Made by a program: the position numbers and the translations under genes. Positions 13,301 to 32,279 of a stretch of 64,000 nt of DNA are shown piece after piece; the stretch's first letter is position 1; each line of letters starts with the position of its first letter. The notes beneath the pieces are model-generated. The model searched no databases, was not told the DNA's origin, and saw nothing but the letters and a program-made list of their open reading frames with translations. This DNA comes from Thunnus maccoyii (lineage: Eukaryota > Chordata > Actinopteri > Scombriformes > Scombridae), in contig NC_056544.1 of assembly GCF_910596095.1 (NCBI RefSeq), positions 9,409,155 to 9,473,154 on the forward strand. Direction: 5' to 3'.

Positions 13301-14202
13301 TCTTCTCTCATAATTTTCACTGTGCTCAACGAAAATCCAATTTTAAGTGGTGGGCCTAAAAGCATGATTTGTGACAACACAAACAGTTTGGAAGATGATC
13401 CTGGTCCAATATGTAACTTACACAAGTGTGATGTGTTGTGGAAACGTGAAGCCTCCAGTTCACAAACACTGAGAATGAACTTTATAGTGAACAAGGAGAC
13501 ATCATGTGTCCAGCAGTTAAACTTCTAAAATGAAATATATTTACATATTTATAGTTTTTTTTTTTTAATGAGGAAGTAGTATATATGTCATTTTAAAAAC
13601 TTTAATGTGGTAATTATATTTTTTCTGGGGAAAAAACATATCAGAGACACATTATTGTTCCAAGCAGAGTACCTTTTGTATGTCTTACTAAAATTCTGGA
13701 GGGGATCTTTAAGTGGATTTAGTAGGTAATACTTCTATACTTTTACGTAAGTAGGATCTTATCTGCAGGACTTTTACTTGTAATGGAGTATTTTTACATT
13801 GTGGTATTGATACTTCTTCAACCTCTGCTTTTTGGTAAATTAGAGGTTTGTGGTAGTAGTGCTGCTGAGTATTATTTAGCTTTTCTGTGGGAGGATATTT
13901 GTATGTTTGCTGTCACAACGAACATGACACAATAATGAACACTGCTGAACACACAGAAAGGGAATAAACATGCTGTAATATACTGTAAGTGAGGGAGTAA
14001 ACTAGCATGCTAGCTTGTCAGCTATCTTACCTTTAGAAACCAGCGGAAGTCGTCGCCCTCTGGTTTCACACTGGTCACATTTTCCAGAGTGGCTTTGAAC
14101 TGGAGCCCAAATTTCTGCCATGGAGATCACAATAAATTAACAAAATGAGCCATAATGGTTTCAGTGTTTACAATTCAACATGCTGAAGCTACATACCACC
14201 AT
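10343..14202 (-). CDS. czib: CXXC motif zinc-binding protein (C1orf123 / UPF0587 family)
   Basis: A small conserved eukaryotic zinc-binding protein whose molecular role is poorly known. Eight coding exons: 14197-14202, 14031-14114, 11709-11765, 11528-11609, 11409-11440, 11093-11170, 10766-10831 and 10343-10420. They join in phase to 160 residues, the same length as the human protein. Two zinc-binding pairs are intact: KCGNC (Cys33, Cys36) and KCKLC (Cys67, Cys70). The C-terminus ends THKFIKC. The first coding exon carries only ATG GTG before its donor, giving the N-terminus MVKFGLQFKATLENVT. This start has A at -3 and G at +4. An upstream ATG at 14216-14218 opens an overlapping frame out of register. 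Intron 2 (11766-14030) is full of nested repeats. Confidence 0.95.
12244..12545 (+). mobile_element. Second element nested in the repeat
   Basis: It starts AGTGGTTCCCAAACATTTTG, a sequence typical of the ends of hAT-like non-autonomous elements in vertebrates, and runs to about CATCTCAACACCCCTCAG. No transposase is seen. The right boundary is approximate. Confidence 0.5.
12697..13708. mobile_element. About 1 kb element with TTAA flanks nested in the repeat
   Basis: Inverted ends: TTAA-AGTCCCCCTCCACTC at the left (12693-) and, read on the other strand, TTAA-AGATCCCCTCCAGA at the right (-13712). The flanking TTTAA occurs on both sides (12692-12696 and 13708-13712) and fits a target-site duplication of the TTAA type used by piggyBac-like elements. 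Sequence on both sides of the insert reads as one interrupted older repeat. The inner 1 kb has no recognisable transposase; a 119-codon open frame on the minus strand (13135-13494) resembles nothing I know. Confidence 0.6.
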
Positions 14203-14879
14203 CTTGAAGCCTTCCCATTGACAACTTGTCCTGCTGCCTTCAGGTGTTCCTCGTAAATTCTAGCTTCTAAAGTCATGAAGCACGGGTTTGTGCTTTTTTT
14301 ATGCGCGTGTCCGGATCAAGCTAGGTAATGACAAAATAGTCCGAGTACAAATAGTAGAGTTTTTGACGGTTGACTTATCAAAGAAATCTAGTCGTACAGC
14401 GTTACTTTAGCATAACGCCAACTGTAATAATATGTTGAGATGTCAGTACTGTATGCTTGGAATAGTCATGATCGTATAGCTCATGTTATATCGCATATAT
14501 TATGTATTTCCATTAGTAGTTGGAAGCTTAACGGAGCAAGTTAATAAACCTTTTCAGTTATTTTAAGTATTTAGGTCGCAAATTGCCCAAAATCCGTCAG
14601 CATTCATAGGTAGCACACTTCCAGCTGTCAATGACGCCCTCAAGTGGACAAACTGAGTAAAGACTGAGTGACCTCATTACTGGTCCCATAGTTTCCCATT
14701 GGTGACATTATTTTATAGTGAGAAGCCGTCTTCTTTGTCTTAGTTCGCACATCCACGCAGGAAACACTCACACATACATGTACATTTTATTTCATACATC
14801 TCATCATGGCATATCATTAACGTGACGTGTAGGCCATAAATAAGCACGCGCCTCAGACAAGGACACTCGGCTGCATCAG
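14203..14879. other. czib upstream region
   Basis: This stretch holds the czib 5' UTR and promoter (reading leftward), followed by intergenic sequence up to the likely uck2 3' end. I found no TATA box or clear transcription-factor motif and no gene. Confidence 0.45.
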
Positions 14880-16193
14880 TTTATTGATCACTAAGCAATT
14901 GACGACGTCAATCATGTTACAAATCATCAAACAACCTCAAACCAATTCAACAGTCATACGGTACAAATCTCATCGTACAAATCATTCATTCAATTGCACT
15001 ATACACAGCACATGGAATACAAAATTGAATCAAGTTTTATTTTTTATTGTAACCTCATGTCAGAATGGAAACTGGTTTCTAGTGTGGATACTTACTGTAC
15101 ATACGTTAACCTGAGGCAACTTTGCGGAGGCATTGTGGTGGGTCTTTGTAGTTAATGGCCTTAAACCTAGGGTAACAGATATTGCTGTGGCATTGAACAC
15201 CTTAATCATACTTTTTATTGTCAACCTGAGTACACATGTAATATGTTAACCTTGTTCATCAGCTTTGCCTTCCCTGTGAATGCAAGCAGAGCCATTTAAA
15301 CTGGGTAAGATTATGAGTAAATTATATATACAAATTTCAATACCCTCATCATGGAAAATTTCTTATATAAATTAGCTTTGATTGGGACAATCAACAGAAG
15401 CCAAGAGGCCATTAATTAAAAGGGGACAAGCATCCCAAAAATGTAACAATACCCACAACACCAGACTGACTTAATACAGCAGTTGGTTGAACCTTCCAGC
15501 CTTTGGCTTCATCGGTCTGCATTATTCTGCACGTGACAATCAGTACTGAAAAATCATGTAGTGTGTCTCCGCTGCTGCAGACATTTACACAGAATCAATG
15601 TGGTGTAGTAAACAGTGTAACACAATGAGGGAACTTAAAACACTGAAAAAAAAGGGGGGGGAAGGAAACACTCCCAAGATTGTCAGTACAAATACAGAGT
15701 GCAACCCTGGTTTGCTCAACTTGTCTTCTAATCCACATCCTTCCCGTTTGGAACCCACCCAAACATTTATTAGACGCCCCGGCCATTAGGGGTTCAAGTT
15801 TTATCAGACATAAAAAATAAAAAATAAAAAAAGGTTTCCCCTCTTTTATTCATCATCAGCGTGAACTTCCATGAAGCAGCAGGGGATACATAAAAAACAA
15901 AATGCAATCTGGGAGGAAAATGCATGGGGTCAATTTTTAACCCATGGTCTCATCACAAGAATAACAAGAGCTTCTTTCTTTAAACCTTCCTGACAAAAAT
16001 CTAGTTCAACAATTACCATGAAGATAACTAAATAACATGAGTAGTCATAATAAAAGGCATTTCAATTCTTTTTGCATCTTCTTCTGTCATTTTTTTTTTT
16101 CTCCCTCTTAAATACAGTGATGCCAACAGGCATTATTTACAGCGCTTCCCCCCCCACACCCCTCTCCGCTCTGTGAAGAGAGGTGCGATGAGG
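14880..16193 (-). other. uck2: uck2 3' UTR region with two polyadenylation signals
   Basis: Downstream of the uck2 stop codon there are minus-strand AATAAA signals at 15845-15850 and at 14880-14885. The distal one would give a 3' UTR of about 1.3 kb, similar to the long 3' UTR of mammalian UCK2. No other gene is seen here. Short open frames on both strands look like chance. Confidence 0.5.
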
Positions 16194-19100
16194 TCAATGA
16201 GGTCGGCTGCTGGACTCGGATGTCCGCCGCTGCCGTGGAGTGCTGTGGCCGTTCATGCAGCCGTTGTGGCGCTTGCTTAGTCCGCCGTTCAGAATGTCTT
16301 GGATGTGCTGTACTATCAAGTTGATGGCGACTGCGGAAATCAAGAGAGGAAGAGAAGAGGGAAAGACTCAACGGAGCAGCTTCACAAGACACCCCCCCTC
16401 CGAGAGAAACGTTTCCCAGCCTGATAAACACAAATGCATTGTCTGCTGTTCTGGATGATAAAATCTGGTCTTACCAAGGTTATCTGCTCCTCGTGGAATA
16501 ATCACATCTGCGTACTTCTTTGTCTGGTTGAAATTAAGATAAGATCATGGCTCAGGTTACGGGAAAGACAACATTTTTCTCATGAACAGATCAAAATGGA
16601 GTCAGACTGATGTTGGATTTATGGCCAATAGTTGAGAGTATAAAAGGCAATCTGGTTTTTTTCAAGGATCATGACCAAGATGTGAACACTTTACAGTTTA
16701 TGTGTAACGGTAACATTGTTTAATTATCTGTCACATCTCTTTGGCCTTTCTGTACTGCAATTTTGCTACATACCAGCTGACATTCACATACCAGTACATC
16801 TGTGATAAGCTACAATGTGTTTGTTGTCAATGCCAACTATCGCAGTGTATCGGTCAGGTTTTACTGCACAGCTACAGCTGCTGTGTTAAGTTAGGAGAGT
16901 CACATACTGGTAAACAGAACTCCTCAAAGGCCGGTTTCACAAAAGTGATGTACTGTGCCAGCACTTGCTCCAGCTCTCTTCCACGCTCACTGATGTCTCT
17001 TAGAACTGAAACAGAGAAAACACACAAAAACAGAAACATGAATAATTATTTAACAAAACATATTTAAAAAAAAAGAAAAAAAAAGGAAACTATGTGTCTA
17101 TCCAGGTCATTCCAAATGAACAACTACACTGCAAATAAATTAGTAATGTATGAATATTACTTTTCTACTTCAAAGTTTTCACAGCCAGCATTCAGTGGTG
17201 ACTTATACTGGTGCCGAATTTGATGAATTGTGGCTTTGTAATCGATGACTTGTTAAAAATGTTAAATTAGTACGCTGAAGTTTCAACTGCAAACACCAAC
17301 ACACACCTCGACGTGAGAGCCGTGTGTCTGGGTCTGTGTCGACAAACAGCTTCATCTGGAATAGATCTCTGATCTCCTGCGAGTAGAACATCAGGATGCC
17401 CTCAAACAGGACCACATCAGCCGGATACACCGTAACAAACTCGTCTTTCCTGAAACACATTCAGACGAGGTTGTGTGCTGATTTTAATTGCAGTTACACA
17501 ATCAGGGATATTCGGACCGTGAACCTGTTTAACATGACTATGTATGTAATTATAGATAAAGTATCTATTTTGCAGAGCATATAATGATGGGTGCGGGTCA
17601 AACAGCATCAGTGAGAGGCGACAGAGTGGCGCTCACCTGGAATGACTGACAAAGTCATAAACTGGGATCTGGACTGTCTTCCCCTGCAGGATCTGTCTGA
17701 GTGTTTGCATTATCAGTTCATTGTCAAAGGCATCTGAGGAAAAGAAAAGGAAAAACGCTCAGTTGTGTTCTTCATGGGATGTCGTATCGCTTGATTAACA
17801 GCAGTTACACCAGCTTGGTGTGGGCACGTGGGGACCCGCGCTCCACGTTTGGTAACCCTGTGAATCCCTTTCGTGTAACAGGTGTTGGGTTCAGTCTCTG
17901 AGCCACAGAGCAGCTGCCTCTGACTAAGGCCTGCTGACTCTGGGGATTTAAAATCAGCTGAGAAAGGAAGCAGGAGCAAGAGGGGGTAAAGAGACTCCAA
18001 AAATGGAGTCTATGCTTGTGAAACCCGTTAGGAAAATGATCTGCGTGGCAGAAAAGGGTGCAGCTGAACAAAAGCCAAGTTTTAAATGTTATCTTTATAC
18101 TTCCAGTTGTTTGAGTTACTGTCACCTGATAAGCATTTTATAATCTGTATAGTGCATAGTAACTGCATCAGTTTACATAACATTTTGTGGAGAATTTTAA
18201 AACCCACACCCCATCAGTGAAACTCTACTTGCAAATCAGTTATCTGGTTTAAAAAAAAAAAAAAAAAAAAGGGCACTTGCAAACTACTTTCCTTGAGGTC
18301 AGTGTAATGCTTTTGTAAGAAAGCTGAAAGACAATAACTATCCAGTGTTTTCATACCTGGATGATCAAAGTTGAACTGGCCCTTAAGAGCCTTGGCCTTC
18401 TGGTCTGGAGTCAGCACCTTGTAGAAGCTGTCCTGGCTGAGGATCGCCACCTGCCTCTGGTGGTGGTCGATCTTGTTCTGCCCCAGCAGCTCCATGATCT
18501 TCTCGCACACCGACGACTGCGGACACAATGACGAATCGAAAAACTGATGACCACGAGAGACCGTGACAAGGTATGAACAGCCTATACACACACAGCAATA
18601 AAAGAAAAATGCTAAAGTGTCCTGACATGGTGCAAAATCTGCAGCAACACCAGTCCTTTTCACTACCACTAACCCAGATATTAGCGAGTGAAAGCACTGC
18701 AGTTATATCTTGTTTCAATTCAGTCTACAAAGAACAGAAATAACCCTTTCATACTGATAAAAACAGTCAGATTTTACCCGGAAATAAGGGTGAGCAGGTG
18801 ATTTCCCACACTGTATGAGGTCACTCACCCCCCCATTCATATATAAACTGCCCTGTGCCCCATCATTTTTGTCCTCACTGACCCCCCCTCCCCAACTAAA
18901 TGAATCTCATGACGGATGCTGACAGGGCATTCTCCGGTTGCCCGAGGCCATGTCGCCTTTGTGCTCATGAAATTGAGCTACAATGAACTTGGACAACCCC
19001 CTTATGCAGGAGCTGGGAGGATGTATCAATACACTCAAATGCAACACTTTAAACCAAGAGGGCCTGGCTTTTACAGTGACCTTGAATGCAATCTCTAGTT

Positions 19101-21245
19101 TAATCCATTAAATATTTTCAATGCTTAAAATATAAGCTTTCTTAAGTCTTTTGACAAAAAACTAATCCATAAATAGTCAGATAATCAGATTTGTTTTGGT
19201 TCATCATAACACAAAACAAATATTTGCTGTTTCCGTTTCAAAAGCACCAAGAGCCGTCACTTTTTCTGTATATCAGTGTAAAATAATTGCTTTGGGTTTT
19301 TGACAATTTTAATTATTATTTGGTGCTCTGGCTACTTGATGGGCATAAGTAATTTGTGTATTAGTTTGACAATATAACTTACTCATAACAACTGGTGGGT
19401 TAATGGATGATGCAATTTCAGCTGGATCTCTTCATATTTCTTTTATTTATTACTGACAGATGAAACTTTTATGTATTTACCAATAAAAGAAAATCCATCT
19501 TTAGTCAATTTGCATCAGCAGTGAGGCCTGATTAAAACACAAAACAATCTACTGCCTTGCTGAGCTAAGCTGGGAGCTGCTTTCAGACAAGGAGGCTAAA
19601 ATTACATCATCAAATTCATGAAAAGCGGGTGATCTCACACGCCGGAAAGCGGTCACTAACTTCTCAATAAATAAAATAGTCCAGCCTGGTGTCAAAATAG
19701 CACAGACAACTCCTTGTGAGGGGCTTTCAGGAACCAAAACACTGGCTCAGAGCCAAAGTAGTGAGGATCGTGTCTAGATGGTTACCCTTGATTTGCGAAA
19801 CTATCGCGAGATTTATATGTGTTATTTCTTCGTTGTGCGTATTGTTCGAAATAATTATGTTTTATGATGTGACAACGCTGTGGTTAAGTTTTTGGCACAA
19901 AAAACAAGTGGTTGGGGTTAACAAAAGATCATGATTTGGGTTAACATTATCACTCTCGCGAGCTCTTTCGCAAATCTAGGGTTACCACCTAGGCACGATC
20001 CTGGATGTGGGACAAAGTTGGGAGGAGGGGCAAACATACGTGGGGGGGGGATCTTTGACCTCATTTAATTTAGTGATGATGAACCTATGCTACAAGTGAA
20101 ACCGGGGGGGGGGGGGGGTCGGAAAATAAACGCTTTAATATTTAGAGCCTATTGCCTTAAGCTGAGGAATGTCTCCGGTATACACAAGGTGGTGTTTTTG
20201 GCACCACTCGCAAGTCGCAAAATAACACCCGAATCACAACAAAGACATCTAGTGACGTCTTCGGAAATGTCCACGTCTCTGAATCACTTCCCTGGCCCCA
20301 GAGGAAGCAAACTGCCAGCGTGCTGCCGTCAGCTTAGCACTGCCCACGTAAGTTACGGTAAAAAGGCCAATCTAGGACGCTGCATATGTAACTAGTGAGT
20401 TGATAAAATAAGGTCGCTTTTCTGTTACATCGTGACTCTAAAATAAAAATCTCGGCGAGTACCCTACCTTGGTCAAAACCTGAAATGTTTTAACGTTATA
20501 TGTTAAGTTATCTCTACATTGAACAAAGGGACGTGATGACAAAAGAAAAAAAAATCTTCTGATCCGTTATTTTCCCGCTGGCGCTACTTTGTCATTCATT
20601 ACACCAACATGTTATTTATTCCAGGCCAAGCAAACTAAACAAAAACGTCTGACGTTACAACGGTGCGTATTTATCGTGCTAAATATAACGCTTCCCTCTA
20701 GATATATCTATTATTCTAGACAGGAAGGAAATGTGGCAGGCACTGTTTACAAACACAGTTTAGCCAGCTCAGAAGCTAGCTAATACTAGCTATTGTCTTG
20801 AGCAGCCGGCTGTGCTAGCGTGTGATGGAATTTAGCCGAGGGGGGGCTAACTAAGCTAAAGGCAGTTGGTCCTGTTAATGACCACACTAAACTGAAAATA
20901 CAATTAAAAATACTCGGACTACAGTACAACAGATGCTGGACAAACGTGGAGTTAATTGGTGCTATAAGAGCGCCGAGTGGTTAAACAGAATGATACAGCT
21001 GTCAATCAAGCCCAAAACGTTGCGTCGCTGAAGCCACGCGGTCAACCAGCACCTGGCTGGACAATCGGCCGTGATTTTCTCAAAAACTCGTCACATGACA
21101 ATTCGCGAAAACCGTTAAATTAACAAGCTAGAGTGCCAACCTTGCCGCTGGCGGTGCCTCCGGAGACACCGATGAGAAAAGGCTGCCGAATAATGTCGGT
21201 GTTCTCGCCCCGGTCCCTTAGATGTGTCTCGGTGTCCCCGGCCAT
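16194..21245 (-). CDS. uck2: Uridine-cytidine kinase 2
   Basis: A cytosolic pyrimidine-salvage kinase that phosphorylates uridine and cytidine to UMP and CMP with ATP. Seven exons: 21141-21245, 18357-18516, 17637-17733, 17307-17449, 16908-17005, 16475-16523 and 16194-16330. They join in phase to 262 residues (human 261). The P-loop GGTASGKS (29-36) spans the exon 1/2 junction. Other signatures are [29 protein letters not shown] and the C-terminal SESSSRPH shared with mammalian UCK2, which separates it from UCK1. The start is the first ATG and gives MAGDTET. It is divergent from aldh9a1, and the start codons are 816 bp apart. Fish often keep two copies (a and b); I cannot tell which this is. 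Introns 1 and 2 hold repeats but no other gene. Confidence 0.97.
19763..20004. mobile_element. Short inverted-repeat element (MITE) in uck2 intron 1
   Basis: The left arm starts GAGGATCGTGTCTAGATGGT at 19763, and the right arm ends ACCACCTAGGCACGATCCTG at about 20002. Read as reverse complements they match for about 45 bases with few mismatches, including the shared ATTTGCGAAA and a TCGCGAG block. The total size is about 240 bp with no coding capacity. The target duplication was not resolved. Confidence 0.75.
20041..20117 (+). repeat. Two G-runs in uck2 intron 1
   Basis: A run of G's at about 20042-20050 and an uninterrupted run of 14 G's at 20104-20117. They could form G-quadruplex structures on the plus strand, or the lengths could be inexact in the assembly. 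Confidence 0.6.
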
Positions 21246-21304
21246 ACTTGCAATGTGCGGACTGAATGGTTGTGCTGGCGTATCATTTGGGGTATTTTTT
21301 TTCG

Positions 21305-21484
21305 CACCCGCATTCTGTGAAGGCCCGCCCCTACTCAGCCTCTGATTGGCTCTGACTCTGATATTCTTACCTTAAACCAACCATCACACTCCTCATGCCT
21401 AAACTTAACCAACCTAACCAACGAAGGCAACGAGTACTAGCCAATCAGAAGCAGAGGAGGGCGGGTCTTAGCAGAATGCGGGTG
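21305..21484. promoter_or_regulatory. Inverted repeat with CCAAT and GC boxes between uck2 and aldh9a1
   Basis: The arm at 21305-21351 and the arm at 21439-21484 are reverse complements over about 46 bases with a few mismatches. Each arm carries CACCCGCATTCTG, a GC-rich box (cCGCCC) and a CCAAT box (21345-21349 minus strand; 21441-21445 plus strand). The 87-base centre is rich in TAACC-type repeats. The arm structure suggests a MITE, while the position (from 60 bp upstream of the uck2 start codon, within the divergent spacer) suggests promoter use. The structure is directly visible; its function is inferred. Confidence 0.65.
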
Positions 21485-22061
21485 GGGGAAAAAATTAGGC
21501 TGAGCATTGGGACAGAGCTCCTCCCACAACACGACAGTTAATTTTATTTACACATTAATTTAAACTACATGCATTTTCATTTAGGTTAATTTAGATACAC
21601 GTAGAACTTACATTTAAAGACAACTTTAGTTTGAAAATGTTGTATTGAGTAGTCTCTTTTATGATTGACAATGTAAATATCCAATCGTCTGTTACGCTTT
21701 GATTGCCCCGCCTGCCGGTTGAGTCTCAGCATAATGTAGGTTAACGTTCACTAAACATCGTGTTTACAGTTGTTTAGGTTCATTATCTTCAACATCACAT
21801 TGAGTGTCAAGACATCTGAAGGTAAAGTGTATTCCCAAGACATACACAATAGTGTAACACCGCAAAATGAATGACAATAATCAACTAGCGTGTAACAGTA
21901 GTGTAAGTTACACTTGCTGTAGTTAGTGAGTGAGTGAAACTACTTTGACGTCTATAAAGAGTTTTGCTCCTGTGAAGTGACAGTGGTGCATGGCGTTAAT
22001 CTGCAAAATACGTGCTTTTACAGTTATTGACTAAATTTGGAGCAGCACAGCCAAGTTGAGT

Positions 22062-31467
<9,406 letters not shown>

Positions 31468-32279
31468 GAAACAAAGATCTAGAGGAAGATGGAGCTGTTA
31501 CACTAACCAGAGGCTGAAACAGATGATCTGGACCAGGACAACTATTGCATCACTCAGGGAACGTCCATCAAACGTTTGTGATCAGAGTGATCAGAAGTAC
31601 TGGTGAGTCTTGATCAAAGGAGTTGAAGGAGTCCGTCTTCAAAATGAGCCATGATGTATTTCTGTACTTGGTGAATTTGAGGTAAATGGATATTTTGGAA
31701 ACTAAGCAGAACAGTGAACATGTAATATTTGAACCTGGAGACGTTTGAATTAATAACATTGTCACCTGAGCCAAATGGTTCAAATTAAAGAAAGTTTTTT
31801 GGTATTTTTGAACCTTGATTGATTTCAGCTGCTGCAGCGTAGATATGAGTCGCATATTGTACATGATTTGCACTATATGCCTTATTGCTTAATGTTTTCT
31901 TTATTACATGTGCAGAAAAATACATTTTTTACAGTGTTGTACAAAAAAATCAAATATGTTTACAAGTTAAGCTTTATTTCTTGAACAATACACATCAATG
32001 TATTTTTATAAACAAACAATACTAAATAATGAAGCACTTTTGAACCAATTTAATTAATCTAGATTGTACACTTACTGTACGCTTTTCATATAATGTTTAA
32101 ATTAGAACTGTAGCAATAACATCCTGCCTTGTGGGTAGCGAGTTATTTAGATAAGGAAATTGTCTAACACACTTGCTGCTCTAATAAATTGTAACATAAC
32201 ATTAAACAATGTTTAATAATGCAATAAAGTGAAGCTATAGTTTACATTGCTGACGGAGCAACTTTGTGTTTTGTTGTGA
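31468..32279. terminator. Convergent 3' ends of aldh9a1 and hormad1
   Basis: The two stop codons are 812 bp apart and the genes face each other. A plus-strand AATAAA at 32223-32228 is the clearest signal for aldh9a1. A minus-strand AATAAA at 31973-31978 is the first clear one for hormad1. If both are used, the transcripts overlap by about 250 bases. An earlier aldh9a1 end cannot be excluded. Confidence 0.5.

Larger units (their letters stand above)
12013..13828 (+). mobile_element. Dispersed teleost DNA element, interrupted, in czib intron 2
   Basis: The left part (about 12013-12230) contains TACTTGTACTTTACTTGAG and CTACATTTATTTTACAGC. The right part (about 13716-13828) contains GCAGGACTTTTACTTGTAA and ends GATACTTCTTCAACCTCTG. 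Both are typical of a very common teleost non-autonomous element whose ends resemble hAT terminal repeats. The copy is split by two further insertions (12244-12545 and 12697-13708). The family assignment is from memory of teleost genomes. Confidence 0.65.

Noticed and set aside
13135-13494. 119-codon minus-strand open frame in czib intron 2
   Set aside because: It lies inside the TTAA-flanked nested element and shows no transposase motif or other recognisable domain.
16108-16458. 107-codon minus- and 72-codon plus-strand frames around the last uck2 exon
   Set aside because: Out-of-frame readings of the real exon 16194-16330 and its flanks.
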